A stretch of 47,855 nt of DNA, taken from contig CALVBU010000016.1 of NCBI GenBank assembly GCA_944325875.1, forward strand, positions 1-47,855. Reading direction: 5' to 3'. The stretch is from Candidatus Gastranaerophilales bacterium (lineage in GTDB: Bacteria > Cyanobacteriota > Vampirovibrionia > Gastranaerophilales > Gastranaerophilaceae). The notes under the pieces were generated by a model. It was not told the DNA's origin. It ran no database searches and was given only the letters and a program-made list of their open reading frames with translations. Below, piece by piece: positions 1 through 9,962 of this stretch (its first letter is position 1; each line of letters starts with the position of its first letter). A program made the translations under genes and the position numbers.

Positions 1-330
1 GTAGAACCGGTTGGGTTTGTTGGTTCTGTTGAACCAGTTGGGTTGGTTGGCTCAGTAGAACCGGTTGGGTTTGTTGGTTCTGTTGAACCAGTTGGGTTGG
101 TTGGCTCAGTAGAACCGGTTGGGTTTGTTGGTTCTGTTGAACCGGTTGGGTTGGTTGGCTCAGTAGAACCGGTTGGATTTGTTGGTTCGGTTGAACCGGT
201 TGGGTTGGTTGGTTCTGTTGAACCTGTTGGATTTGTTGGTTCTGTTGAACCTGTTGGATTTGTTGGTTCTGTTGAACCTGTTGGATTTGTCGGTTCGGTT
301 GATCCAGTTGGATTTGTTGGCTCTGTCGAT
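1..330. repeat. 27-bp coding tandem repeat with 54-bp higher-order unit
   Basis: About twelve 27-bp units, each encoding GSTEPTNPT on the minus strand. Units alternate as 54-bp pairs. The copies at 1-54 and 55-108 are identical and the copy at 109-162 differs at one base. Units become steadily more diverged to the right, toward 330. The pattern suggests recent expansion or gene conversion at the left side. Confidence 0.93.
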
Positions 331-2867
331 CCGGTTGGTTCTGTTGGTGTTGTTGGGCCAGTTGGGTTCGTAGGTTCGGTTGGCACTGTTGGTTCAGGGA
401 CTATCAAGTGATCATCACCATCATCTTCATATCCTGGCACTTTTCCATCCTGAGAACTTCCGCCATAATAGTAATTTCTATCATGTTCATCCTTGCCGAT
501 ACCAGTTACATCATCTGGCCTTACAGCATTTACTCTTATTTCTGACTTTGGTTCAGTCATTGAGGTTCTATTATCATATGTCCAATATGAATTACCGTTT
601 TCATCACGATCTTTACCCATATGGAAATGATATCCACCAGCATAAACATTATCTCCAGTTAGAGTTATTTTTGAATCCTTATCGGTATTCATATTTTTAA
701 TAACTAGAATCGAATCTGCATATCCATCATAACCATTCAAATCTGTATGATCTACTCTTGTTCTATCATTAATATCAAGAACTTTTATATTTATGTTATC
801 CGCGATAACATCATCAAGAGTTCCGATATTTTCAATATACATTTCAGCACCACGCGTAATTATATTTACATTATCTTTTGCTGAAGCGTTTTCTATAAAT
901 GTATTTCCTGAAAATTCTGCATTTATAGAGCCTTTATTAGCTAATAAGTTACATACATGGGTATCATAAGCATCACTTAACCCTTTAATATTAATACTTC
1001 CATTTTCAGATCTCATATCTACACCATAAGTATCTGAAATAGGTTTATTGGTAAGCGAATCCATGTTGATATTATTTACATTACTTTTTGTAGCGTTAAA
1101 TGTAATTCTATTATCTAACTTTCCAATATCTCCAGTTGCTAATATTGAAATTCCATAACCTTCTACATTTGCTCTGGATGGATCTTTTGAAGCATTTAAT
1201 ATATCATATGAAATTTGGTTTTGAATTGCTGAACCTGCATACAAAATTGCTCTACCATCTGCATTGATATAATTCAATTTCATATCAGAATCCAATGCAG
1301 CTAAGTTTATTGTTAAATCATTTGCTTTCGCAAACTTTGAAGTTACAGCCGTATAAGTACCATCAATATTTGCATTTATTGAACGAGTTAAATCTCTATC
1401 ATTAACCCCTGTACAAATACCATTGTCACAAGGATTGTCATTTTTACCAATAGTTCCATCAATTACATTTATTACAAGGTTTCCACCATTTTTAGTTGCT
1501 AATAAAGTCTTAGCAACCCCATAATTTAAAAGACTTCCATCAACTATATTTATGTTAATATCCCCATCAGAAGTTACATAAAAATCATTAGATGAATTAT
1601 CACCTATTTCAATATCAGATCCTTCTGAACGCATATCAATACCATGCGCTTTTAGGAAACCTTTTATATTAATTCCACCTTTTCCGATATTTGTAATATT
1701 AAGTTTATGAGAGGTATTTTCAATAGTTCCAGAACTTTCTATATTTACACCACCATTTGAGTTATAAACTATGGTATCTCCACCTTTAGTAAAAATACTT
1801 CCAAGTACTCTTATACCAGACGAGCCTGCATTCTTTATTCTTGTAATTCCATTATTAGTAAGTTCTGCGAGTTTTCCAATTACAATACCTCCAGCAGAAT
1901 TATTCTCTAAATATAAAGTTCCATTAGAGTTATTGACACTTCCATTAATATTAATACCCTGCTCCGATTTTATAATAGTATTTCCATTAGCATTAGAAAC
2001 TTTACCATCTATATTTACACCGCCTGAGCCAACACTTTCAATCTGAGTATTACCTTTTCCTAAGTTTTTTAGATCCGCACCCTCTGCAATTGTAACTCCA
2101 TCATTTCTTGTTCCATGAGATACAATTTTAATAGATCCATCTACATTTTGGAAAGATTCCCCAGATGTTGCGGAATTTTTAACAAGTTGATTAAATAATC
2201 GATCAGCTTGCTCCATTGAGTTTAAAGCGACTTGGCTACCTGAAACATTTCCCCCAGCTAGAAGTCTCGCCCCACTATTTATTGCTACATCTTTTGCTGC
2301 CAGCGAAATTGCATCTCTTGCGATAATAGTACCATCAATTTGGATAGTACCATTGCCCTTTAATGCCATTGCAGCTTCATATTCAGGAGTTCCTGGATTA
2401 GTAAGTATCGGAGCATACTTCTGCATATCTTTTGTAAAAGTATTATATGTACAAGGTGCCGGAGTCAATACAGAAAGTGAACCTACATTTAATACGCCAC
2501 TCGCTCCTACCACCATACCATTCGGAGATACAAATATCGCATGGCCATTATAGAAGTTACCATCACGCATTGTATTTAATATACCGTTTATGTTTATTGT
2601 ATTATCTACAAAATTCACAAACTTCGATACATTCTCTTCTCCGTATTTGAATATTAAATTCGCAATATCACCTTCTGATAATTTGAAATTCTCATAATGT
2701 CTAAATCCCGTATTCCCAAATATATCTTCCGGTCTTATATTATATATTCCATCATTCCCTGTTATCCCAGATATGTCAGAAGCCGTTACCGGCATTGTCA
2801 TTAAAGACAAAGATAATATAGCGACAATAATTCTTAATTTCCTATGATTTGGGGTATAACTTGACAT
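1..2867 (-). CDS. Filamentous haemagglutinin / LktA-like secreted adhesin, N-terminal part (runs off left edge)
   Basis: An uninterrupted minus-strand frame from ATG at 2867 to the window edge, 955 codons with no stop. An AAAGGA ribosome site precedes it. Residues 1-29 form a Sec signal peptide: basic start, hydrophobic stretch, likely cut after PVTA. Residues ~30-150 resemble the TPS secretion domain of two-partner-secreted proteins, including the motif [17 protein letters not shown]. After that come parallel beta-helix-type repeats rich in N, G, I and D (INGSVNN, GGVNIDG), up to about residue 800. From about residue 825 the protein becomes a Pro/Thr linker of nine-residue units GSTEPTNPT that continues past the edge. 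I infer a cell-surface or released adhesin. The TpsB-type transporter is not in the window and the C-terminus is unseen. Family assignment is by motif reading only. Confidence 0.82.
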   Translation of the reverse strand, partial: MSSYTPNHRKLRIIVAILSLSLMTMPVTASDISGITGNDGIYNIRPEDIFGNTGFRHYENFKLSEGDIANLIFKYGEENVSKFVNFVDNTININGILNTMRDGNFYNGHAIFVSPNGMVVGASGVLNVGSLSVLTPAPCTYNTFTKDMQKYAPILTNPGTPEYEAAMALKGNGTIQIDGTIIARDAISLAAKDVAINSGARLLAGGNVSGSQVALNSMEQADRLFNQLVKNSATSGESFQNVDGSIKIVSHGTRNDGVTIAEGADLKNLGKGNTQIESVGSGGVNIDGKVSNANGNTIIKSEQGININGSVNNSNGTLYLENNSAGGIVIGKLAELTNNGITRIKNAGSSGIRVLGSIFTKGGDTIVYNSNGGVNIESSGTIENTSHKLNITNIGKGGINIKGFLKAHGIDMRSEGSDIEIGDNSSNDFYVTSDGDININIVDGSLLNYGVAKTLLATKNGGNLVINVIDGTIGKNDNPCDNGICTGVNDRDLTRSINANIDGTYTAVTSKFAKANDLTINLAALDSDMKLNYINADGRAILYAGSAIQNQISYDILNASKDPSRANVEGYGISILATGDIGKLDNRITFNATKSNVNNINMDSLTNKPISDTYGVDMRSENGSINIKGLSDAYDTHVCNLLANKGSINAEFSGNTFIENASAKDNVNIITRGAEMYIENIGTLDDVIADNINIKVLDINDRTRVDHTDLNGYDGYADSILVIKNMNTDKDSKITLTGDNVYAGGYHFHMGKDRDENGNSYWTYDNRTSMTEPKSEIRVNAVRPDDVTGIGKDEHDRNYYYGGSSQDGKVPGYEDDGDDHLIVPEPTVPTEPTNPTGPTTPTEPTGSTEPTNPTGSTEPTNPTGSTEPTNPTGSTEPTNPTGSTEPTNPTGSTEPTNPTGSTEPTNPTGSTEPTNPTGSTEPTNPTGSTEPTNPTGSTEPTNPTGSTEPTNPTGS

Positions 2868-2968
2868 ATAATAGTTGTCCTTTCAATTAAACTCTAATAA
2901 AACTTCTTATAATTGGGGTACATCTATTATATATATTTTGTAATACCAAATCTAATTATTTACATTTC

Positions 2969-4429
2969 TTAATAATCACGAGATTTCTTAAACATATTGT
3001 TGTTTATTGCAAAATAAGTAACATAGAAAATTAGCATTAATATAACCATTTTAAAAATTGGTGTAATATAAGGCATATCAAGGAACAAATAATGAATAAA
3101 GCCCAAAGGAATAAATGAGATTAACATTCCTAAAATGATACGTACAGGATATAACAAACCTAATCCAGGCAATACAATCACAACACTTAAGAAGTAATAT
3201 AGGAAGTTTGCCCCCAGTGTTGCCATACCAACACCTTCTAGACCAAACTTAGGTATCAAAATTATGTTCATTGCAATACCAACGACACCTGAAATCAATT
3301 TGATTATAAAATCAATATACGTTTTATTTGCAAGGTGATACTGTAAAGTTGTATAATCAGTTAATCCCATAAAAAATGTTCCAAAAGCAAAATAAGGAAT
3401 CAATCTATATGCTTCGTGGAATTTAGGCGCTGAAAAAATCGCAACAAAATCCTGCGCATATAATGCCATAATCGTAACAACAGGAAGAGAAATTAAAATA
3501 TAATATCCAGTAAACCTTGAGATAATAGGTCTTACATCTATCTTTGCTTCAAACATTCTTATTATACGAGGAACTGCAGCAACGGTAATTATTGAAAAAA
3601 TTGTCATCAATAACGGCAATGTAACACCGTATGCAACACCTACATACCCAACATCAGTAAAACCACTGATATTATTCATAATAAATTTATTACTTTGATT
3701 TATAATCCAAGCACTTAATGATGTTGCAGCAATCGGAATTCCATACATAAATATTGGAAGAAGAACTTTGAATTGTAATTTTGGAATTCTGAAATATGCC
3801 CATATATTGCTCTGATAAATCAATAAAATATCTATCAATGATATTGATATTGCCATTCCTAATAATAAGGCAATAGCACCCATATGGAATACTTTTATAA
3901 AAAATACTGACAAACCGATTGTTAAAATCTGATTTAATATTGTAGAAAATGTAAACGCTACAGACTTTAACTGAGCTCTTAACAATTGGAATAATAAAGC
4001 TCTTATCGCTACAGGGATTATCAATAACAAAATAGCAAGAAAATATACTGGCTCTATTTTAAAAAATGAATAAAAATGCTCCCTAAAAATAAAAGCAATA
4101 CCAAACATAGCAACAATATTAAAGCCTAAAATTGTTACCAATATTGAAAGATAACTAGGTAAGTCCTGTGCAAGCTGATGCTGCCTAAAAAATCTTAAAC
4201 CAGATAACCCTACCCAATCCGAAAACAAAATACATAGAAACGATAAAAGCGCAATAGAAAGAGAATACAAACCATATTGCTCCGGAGGCAAAAGACTTGT
4301 ATAAACTGGGACTATAATAGCATTCCCCAACATGCCACAAATCTTAGATGGAGAATATTTCAGCATATCTCTGAAGATAGCTTTTAATTGAACCTTTTCT
4401 TCTTCCTTATTTTCTATGTATTCCATCAT
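2969..4429 (-). CDS. Polysaccharide/O-antigen flippase (Wzx-like, MOP superfamily)
   Basis: 486 aa, almost wholly hydrophobic, with about 12-14 predicted membrane segments, the usual size for this family. The N-terminus is a short charged cytoplasmic stretch, followed by KYSPSKICGMLGNAIIVPVY and PEQYGLYSLSIALLSFL, which resemble the first helices of polysaccharide exporters. The likely role is moving lipid-linked oligosaccharide across the inner membrane for surface glycan assembly; the substrate cannot be told. Two adjacent ATG codons (4429, 4426) could both start it; AAGG lies 3 nt before the first and 6 nt before the second, so 4426 may be preferred. It lies 45 nt downstream of rimO and could share its transcript. 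No other glycan genes adjoin it. Confidence 0.8.
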   Translation of the reverse strand: MMEYIENKEEEKVQLKAIFRDMLKYSPSKICGMLGNAIIVPVYTSLLPPEQYGLYSLSIALLSFLCILFSDWVGLSGLRFFRQHQLAQDLPSYLSILVTILGFNIVAMFGIAFIFREHFYSFFKIEPVYFLAILLLIIPVAIRALLFQLLRAQLKSVAFTFSTILNQILTIGLSVFFIKVFHMGAIALLLGMAISISLIDILLIYQSNIWAYFRIPKLQFKVLLPIFMYGIPIAATSLSAWIINQSNKFIMNNISGFTDVGYVGVAYGVTLPLLMTIFSIITVAAVPRIIRMFEAKIDVRPIISRFTGYYILISLPVVTIMALYAQDFVAIFSAPKFHEAYRLIPYFAFGTFFMGLTDYTTLQYHLANKTYIDFIIKLISGVVGIAMNIILIPKFGLEGVGMATLGANFLYYFLSVVIVLPGLGLLYPVRIILGMLISFIPLGFIHYLFLDMPYITPIFKMVILMLIFYVTYFAINNNMFKKSRDY

Positions 4430-4474
4430 TAACCTTAATAATAGGATTATTTTACTATAAAAAAGCTATAATGT

Positions 4475-5791
4475 CTATTTTATAACACCAAATAAATCAT
4501 ATTCATCAGCATTATCGATCAAGACATTTTCTATATCTCCTGGAACAACAGGTCTTTCACTTTTTGCGTAAACCAATCCATCAATCTCTGGCGCATCATG
4601 CTGTGAACGCATAATTACAACCCCATCATCCGTTATACCTTCAACAATACACTGCAAGGTCTTTCCAATATACTCATGATTAATTTCATAAGAAATTTGT
4701 TGCTGTAGAGCCATTAGTTCTTTATATCTCTTATGTTTTAATTTCTTAGGTACCTGATTTTCCATAGAATAAGATGTTGTATTTTTTTCACGAGAGTATT
4801 CAAAAACACCCATTCTATCAAAACGAGCTTTCTTTACAAATTCGTATAAACGTCTAAACTGCTCATCAGTTTCTCCAGGATAGCCAACAATAAAGGCTGT
4901 TCTTATCGCAACTCCAGGAATTTTATCTCTTAGTTTTTTTATAAGAATTTCATAATCAAAAGCTGGTCTTCTCATTGCTTCGAGAATTTTTTCATCATAA
5001 TGCTGAAGCGGAATATCAATATATTTAACAACTTTATCTAATCTTGCAATAGCATTTATTAATTCATCATTCATTTGCGATGGATATGCATACATTATTC
5101 TTATCCAACCCAAACCTTCAATCTTATTAAGTTCCTCCAAAAGTTTTGCAAGTGAAGGCTTTCCATAAATATCAATTCCATAACTTGTAGTATCTTGTGC
5201 GATTAAGACAATTTCAGTAACACCTTTTGAAACAAGTTCTTTTGCTTCTTCTAAAATATTTTTAATAGTTCGTGAATGATATGCTCCACGCAATTGAGGA
5301 ATTATGCAATAACCGCAATGATAATTACATCCATCAGCGATTTTTATATAAGAACTTGCACCCATAGTAATCTGCTGACGTTTTACTGACTCTGGGTATA
5401 TGTATTCAGGATGCTCTGAGATTTTTGAAATATATTCATCCTCATGCTGATTAATAACTCTTTCGACAATCGGAACAATTTCTTTTAAATCTGAAGTTCC
5501 AATCATTGCACAAATCTCTGGTATAGCTTCTTTTAAATCCTCTTTATGCTTTTGTGGTAGACATCCTGTTACAATAACCTTTTTCCCAGCATTTGTCATC
5601 TGCAAAATTGATTGAACAGATTCTTGTTCAGCATCATGAATAAATGAGCAGGTATTTACAATTACAATATCTGCATCACTATCATCAAGAGTGATTTCAT
5701 ACCCTTTTTCTGCTAATAGTCCGAGCATTAACTCAGAATCAACCAAATTTTTTGCACATCCGTGATTTATTAAAGCTATTTTTTTATTCAT
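4475..5791 (-). CDS. rimO: Ribosomal protein S12 methylthiotransferase RimO
   Basis: 438 aa radical-SAM enzyme that adds a methylthio group to the conserved aspartate of ribosomal protein S12. The N-terminal UPF0004 domain carries the first cluster cysteines (C12 in GCAKNLVDSE, C48, C77). The radical-SAM CxxxCxxC is at C155-C159-C162, in DGCNYHCGYC. A TRAM-like domain forms the end (from ~375). HGCAKNLVDSE marks RimO rather than MiaB or MtaB. Start supported by GAGGTG upstream of ATG. Full length with no missing cluster residue. It lies 84 nt downstream of the SDR gene and 45 nt upstream of the flippase gene; there is no clear functional link. Confidence 0.93.
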   Translation of the reverse strand: MNKKIALINHGCAKNLVDSELMLGLLAEKGYEITLDDSDADIVIVNTCSFIHDAEQESVQSILQMTNAGKKVIVTGCLPQKHKEDLKEAIPEICAMIGTSDLKEIVPIVERVINQHEDEYISKISEHPEYIYPESVKRQQITMGASSYIKIADGCNYHCGYCIIPQLRGAYHSRTIKNILEEAKELVSKGVTEIVLIAQDTTSYGIDIYGKPSLAKLLEELNKIEGLGWIRIMYAYPSQMNDELINAIARLDKVVKYIDIPLQHYDEKILEAMRRPAFDYEILIKKLRDKIPGVAIRTAFIVGYPGETDEQFRRLYEFVKKARFDRMGVFEYSREKNTTSYSMENQVPKKLKHKRYKELMALQQQISYEINHEYIGKTLQCIVEGITDDGVVIMRSQHDAPEIDGLVYAKSERPVVPGDIENVLIDNADEYDLFGVIK

Positions 5792-5875
5792 ATTACATAC
5801 ACCTCTAGGATATACTCTAACATGAATAAAAGTTTTTGTAAGCCCTATAACGACTATAATATATATATAATTACA

Positions 5876-6685
5876 CTAGCCAAATTTTTTCTTTATGCCA
5901 AACTTCATTATTGAATTAATTAAATCTTGAGGCAATCTTGAAACTATTTCTGCAGCTAAGGCATCTTTACCTATTGTATAAGATGATTTTGGCTTTTTCA
6001 CCTCGGCTACGTGTTTTATAACCTTTACTACTTCCCCTACAGGAAGTCCTCTTTTTTCATTTTTCAAAGCATTTCTTGCCAAAAATTCCATCTCACGATG
6101 ATATGATTGATCATTTTCTATACAATCTTGATTAAGCTCGACAGATTTACCCCACAATGGAGTAGCAATAACACCAGGCTTAATCGATACAACTTTAACT
6201 CTTCCTCGTGTTTCCATTTCAAGAGAATTAAATAATATATCTAAAGCTCTCTTTGAAGAACAATACGGAGCTATAAACGGAAAGATTCCAAAACTTGCCA
6301 TTGAACTTATGTTAATAATCCTACCCCCATCCATCAATGGCAATAAATGCTGAGTAAAATCAAGATGAGAAAAAACATTCACATCAAACTGTCTGCGAAT
6401 TTTGGAAATATTTATATTTTCAATAGGTCCTGCTATAACACAACCTGCAGCGTTTATCAAAACATCAATTTTATCAGTATTTTGTCTTATTGTATCTGCG
6501 GCACCGGTAATTGTATATGGTTTTTCCATATCAATAAAAAATGGCGTCACATTATCTATAGCTGCAAGTTCTTTTTCATATTTAGGATTTCTATATCCAG
6601 CAAATACTTTATTTTCTTTTGAGAACTCTTCAAGCAATGCTCTTCCAATACCGGAAGTAGCTCCTGTTAGAACAAAAGTCTTCAT
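5876..6685 (-). CDS. SDR family NAD(P)-dependent oxidoreductase
   Basis: 269 aa classical short-chain dehydrogenase/reductase. The Rossmann dinucleotide site is GATSGIG (residues 8-14), NAA at ~78-80 supports the fold, and the catalytic set is S127/S128 with Y141-x-x-x-K145 (YCSSK). The C-terminal segment (GIKKKFG) is basic. It most resembles the COG0300-type enzymes acting on lipid or small-molecule substrates; the substrate cannot be named. AAAGGG sits 6 nt before the ATG. It follows pilC by 17 nt and so may be read from the pilus transcript, though no role in piliation is implied by its sequence. Confidence 0.85.
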   Translation of the reverse strand: MKTFVLTGATSGIGRALLEEFSKENKVFAGYRNPKYEKELAAIDNVTPFFIDMEKPYTITGAADTIRQNTDKIDVLINAAGCVIAGPIENINISKIRRQFDVNVFSHLDFTQHLLPLMDGGRIINISSMASFGIFPFIAPYCSSKRALDILFNSLEMETRGRVKVVSIKPGVIATPLWGKSVELNQDCIENDQSYHREMEFLARNALKNEKRGLPVGEVVKVIKHVAEVKKPKSSYTIGKDALAAEIVSRLPQDLINSIMKFGIKKKFG

Positions 6686-6702
6686 TGTATACCCTTTTAA
6701 TT

Positions 6703-7929
6703 TTAATCTGACATATAAGAACCAAACAATGGTAAGTATAGAGCTAATGCTAAGGTTAATACGATAGAACCGATTACAATCAACATCAAAGGTTCAATCA
6801 TCTTAGTCATTGTATCAATAATACCATCAAGTTTTTTATCAATAAATTTAGTTGCTTGCAATAGCATATCACCTAAACGACCTGACTGCTCACCTGTTGC
6901 AATCATAAATAAAATCATCTTTGGAACAGCCTCTGTTGATCTTAAAGCAACCGAAAGATGCTGACCTTGTTGAACCATACCTGTAGCTTTTTCAATTTTT
7001 TCTTTTAACGTATAATTTGTTAAAGTCAAATTTGCAAGATATAAACATTCAACAATAGGTACACCCGCATCATATGCAACTTGCATTACAGCAATAAAGT
7101 TTGCAAAATTTGAGAACTGAAGCAAATCACATAGCAAAGGGACTTGCAAAGAATATTTATCAATAACTTTTTTACTTGGTTCCCATCTAAATAAATAAAT
7201 AATACCGAAAGTTATAGAACCTAAAATCAAAGGTACCAAATACCAGAATTTTTTCAAGAAAATACCTGCAGACATTAAGGTAGCAGTAATCCAAGGTAAT
7301 TCTTTTCCCATACCATCAAACATATCTTTGAATACAGGGAATACAAACATTAACATAACAAGTACGATAATTACAGCCAACGCAATTACAAACATTGGAT
7401 ACATTAATGTCCCAATTACCTTACCTCTAATATTAGCTTCCTTGGTCATCAGTTCCATAAGACGGTCAAGTGTTTTTTCCAATTCACCGGAATCTTCACC
7501 GGCTTTACACAAACCGATAAAAACCTGACCAAACTGATTTGGATACTTGGCAATTGTATCCGCGAAAGTTGCACCTGCCATAATTTGACGACGAAGTTCT
7601 TTTGCAACTAGACGAATTTTTAATTTAGCAGCATCTGTTTCAATGAACATTAAAGACTCGATCATCGGAATACCAGATGAAGCCAAAATTTGAAGCGTTG
7701 AAGTAAAATCCATTTTGTCGGCAAGACCCAAGGTCTTCATCTGACCGCCTTTTACCTCTTCCGCCGCTTCTTGTTTATTATCTTTACCTAATTTTTCTTC
7801 ATATACTTTTGTAGGCAAGAATCCAAGTTTTCTAACTTGTTCACGTGCGTCACGTAAATCCTCAGCTTCGACTTTACCTTTAACTAAATCTTTATTATTC
7901 TTTAATGCTACATAATTAAAAATTGCCAT
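6703..7929 (-). CDS. pilC: Type IV pilus inner-membrane platform protein PilC (T2SS F family)
   Basis: 408 aa with two T2SSF domains (~70-195 and ~275-395) and three membrane segments (about 170-195, 220-245 and 375-400). This is the standard layout of PilC/GspF. The first domain has the family signature GLCKAGEDSGELE and the second has MIATGEQSGRLGDML. It forms the cytoplasmic-membrane platform that couples the PilB motor to pilin insertion. AGGTGAAGA precedes the ATG. It starts 7 nt after the pilB stop, so the two are almost certainly cotranscribed. No pilT retraction ATPase lies between pilB and pilC, where many genomes have it. Confidence 0.93.
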   Translation of the reverse strand: MAIFNYVALKNNKDLVKGKVEAEDLRDAREQVRKLGFLPTKVYEEKLGKDNKQEAAEEVKGGQMKTLGLADKMDFTSTLQILASSGIPMIESLMFIETDAAKLKIRLVAKELRRQIMAGATFADTIAKYPNQFGQVFIGLCKAGEDSGELEKTLDRLMELMTKEANIRGKVIGTLMYPMFVIALAVIIVLVMLMFVFPVFKDMFDGMGKELPWITATLMSAGIFLKKFWYLVPLILGSITFGIIYLFRWEPSKKVIDKYSLQVPLLCDLLQFSNFANFIAVMQVAYDAGVPIVECLYLANLTLTNYTLKEKIEKATGMVQQGQHLSVALRSTEAVPKMILFMIATGEQSGRLGDMLLQATKFIDKKLDGIIDTMTKMIEPLMLIVIGSIVLTLALALYLPLFGSYMSD

Positions 7930-7936
7930 TCTTCAC

Positions 7937-9946
7937 CTATTCATTTACAACACCAAGTACACGAACAAATTCATCTACTGTTGTCACACCATTGAGAATA
8001 TGTTTCATACAAGCTTGGTTAAGAGTTTTCATACCATTTCTTATCGCGGCTTCTTCTATTTCTATATCATGCTTACCTTCTGCAACTAATTTTTTAATTT
8101 CCTTGTTGATAGTCATAATTTCATACAAACCTAAACGGCCTTTATAACCTGAGAAATTACATTTGTTACATCCTACAGCTCGATATAAAGGAGTTTTCAT
8201 CAACTTTTGAATTTCTTCCTCATTTGCTGATATTTGACGAGCTTCTTCATAAGTAGGGAAATATTCTTCCTTACAATCATCACAAAGTCTTCTTACCAGA
8301 CGTTGAGCAATAACCCCAGATAAAGTTGAAGCAACAAGATAATCTTTAGCCCCCATTTCAATCATACGAGTAACCGTTGCAGCAGCAGAGTTGGTGTGAA
8401 CCGTACTCAATACTAAGTGACCAGTCAATGCAGCAGAAATAGCAATTTCAAGAGTTTCATAGTCACGAATTTCACCGACGAGGATAATATCAGGGTCCTG
8501 TCTTAAGATTGCACGCATACAAGATGCAAATGTAATACCAGCCTTAGCGTTAATTTGTGACTGGTTAATACCCTCTAGCTTAATTTCTATAGGGTCTTCA
8601 ATTGTTGTAATATTTACATCTTCATCATTTAAACTTTTTAATACGGAATAAAGAGTGGTTGTTTTACCAGAACCGGTAGGACCTGAAGTAAGAATAATAC
8701 CGTTCGGGCAACTTACCATATTTTTAATTTTTGCGATATCTTCATCATCACCACCAACAAGACTAATATTCTTATCTGCGGCATTCAAACTAACTGCAGG
8801 AGCAAGTACACGGATACAGACCTTCTCTTTACCTGCAACTGGCAAGGTATTTATACGGAAATCGTAAGAGCCACCTTTGTATTTGATAGAGAACGTACCA
8901 TCCTGAGGTCTTCTATGCTCAGCAATATTCATCCTTGATAATACCTTGAAACGAGCAATAACAGAAGTCTCAACTTTTGTTGGAATATCAAGAACTTTAG
9001 ATAACATACCATCTTTTCTGTAACGGACAATGTATCCAGAAAGACGAGGCTCTATGTGAATATCGGATACTTTTGTATCGATTGCCGTTGTAATAATTTG
9101 GTTTACAAATTTCGCAATTGATCCACTTGAATCCTGAAGTTGGTTATCAACCATCTCGGCAAGAGATTCTTCAACTTGGAAAGTTTCAGCTTCTTCTTCA
9201 ATTTGTTTAATGATTTGTTGTGTTTCTTTTTTAGACTCTGAGAAAAATGTATTTAAAGCATTTTCAAACTCATAGTGAGTCATCAACAACTGCTTAGGAC
9301 TTTGACCTGTTAAATAAATAATTTCTTTTAATACATCAGGCTTAACAGGTGTAACAGCACCTATCATTAAAGTCTTTCCATCTGAAGAAATTGGGATAAC
9401 CCTGTTACTTTTAATAAAATCTTCAGGTAATATTCCAACGTATTTTGCCTGAGACGCTAACTGGCTTGATGTAACTACATCAAACCCAGTTTGCATATGC
9501 AAAATTTCTTTTAACTGTTCTAGAGTAATAAACCCTAATTTGAACAACATTGAACCAATTGGAGTTTTATTACGCTTACTTTCAGCAAGAGCTTGCAATA
9601 ACTGAACATCAGTTATATAACCCTTTTGAATTAAAAGTTCACCAAGTTTTCCTTGTACAGAATTTTGCGAATTAGCAGATGCACTTTTGTTATCCTTGAA
9701 CAATTCTACAATAAGCTGATCTAAATCAGCATCAGGTACTTGCATTAACTTCACTTGATAAGGAAATAACGTTCTTAATTTATCATTTACAGCATCCTTA
9801 TCAGAAGTAGAGTTAATTGCAACAAACAAAAATTTATCTTTTACACTAAGTGGAACAAATTTCATTTGTTCCATTAGTGCTTTATCTACTTTATTTAGTA
9901 TTTGTTTATTAATACTATTTTTTAGTCTGTTTAGTAATTCGCTCAT
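7937..9946 (-). CDS. pilB: Type IV pilus assembly ATPase PilB (GspE/PulE family)
   Basis: 669 aa hexameric motor ATPase for pilus extension. An N-terminal region includes a MshEN/T2SSE_N-type domain (~95-160, LGELLIQKGYITDVQLLQAL). The ATPase core has Walker A GPTGSGKTTT (422-431), Walker B DPDIILVGEIRD (~484-495) and the His-box LVLSTVHTNS. The zinc-binding cysteine pairs C555/C558 and C593/C596 are intact. MshEN domains in some PilB relatives bind c-di-GMP; whether this one does is not visible by eye. Start ATG has a weak GAAG site. It lies 16 nt after pilQ and 7 nt before pilC. Confidence 0.95.
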   Translation of the reverse strand: MSELLNRLKNSINKQILNKVDKALMEQMKFVPLSVKDKFLFVAINSTSDKDAVNDKLRTLFPYQVKLMQVPDADLDQLIVELFKDNKSASANSQNSVQGKLGELLIQKGYITDVQLLQALAESKRNKTPIGSMLFKLGFITLEQLKEILHMQTGFDVVTSSQLASQAKYVGILPEDFIKSNRVIPISSDGKTLMIGAVTPVKPDVLKEIIYLTGQSPKQLLMTHYEFENALNTFFSESKKETQQIIKQIEEEAETFQVEESLAEMVDNQLQDSSGSIAKFVNQIITTAIDTKVSDIHIEPRLSGYIVRYRKDGMLSKVLDIPTKVETSVIARFKVLSRMNIAEHRRPQDGTFSIKYKGGSYDFRINTLPVAGKEKVCIRVLAPAVSLNAADKNISLVGGDDEDIAKIKNMVSCPNGIILTSGPTGSGKTTTLYSVLKSLNDEDVNITTIEDPIEIKLEGINQSQINAKAGITFASCMRAILRQDPDIILVGEIRDYETLEIAISAALTGHLVLSTVHTNSAAATVTRMIEMGAKDYLVASTLSGVIAQRLVRRLCDDCKEEYFPTYEEARQISANEEEIQKLMKTPLYRAVGCNKCNFSGYKGRLGLYEIMTINKEIKKLVAEGKHDIEIEEAAIRNGMKTLNQACMKHILNGVTTVDEFVRVLGVVNE

Positions 9947-9962
9947 TCTTCTTATTTATTCA

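Noticed and set aside
1..330. CRISPR-like array
   Set aside because: Repeats are directly adjacent with no unique spacers and keep a coding frame.
43..411. Plus-strand reading frame of VGSVEPVGF repeats
   Set aside because: It is the antisense of the adhesin repeat; the minus frame has a signal peptide, a TPS-like domain and a ribosome site.
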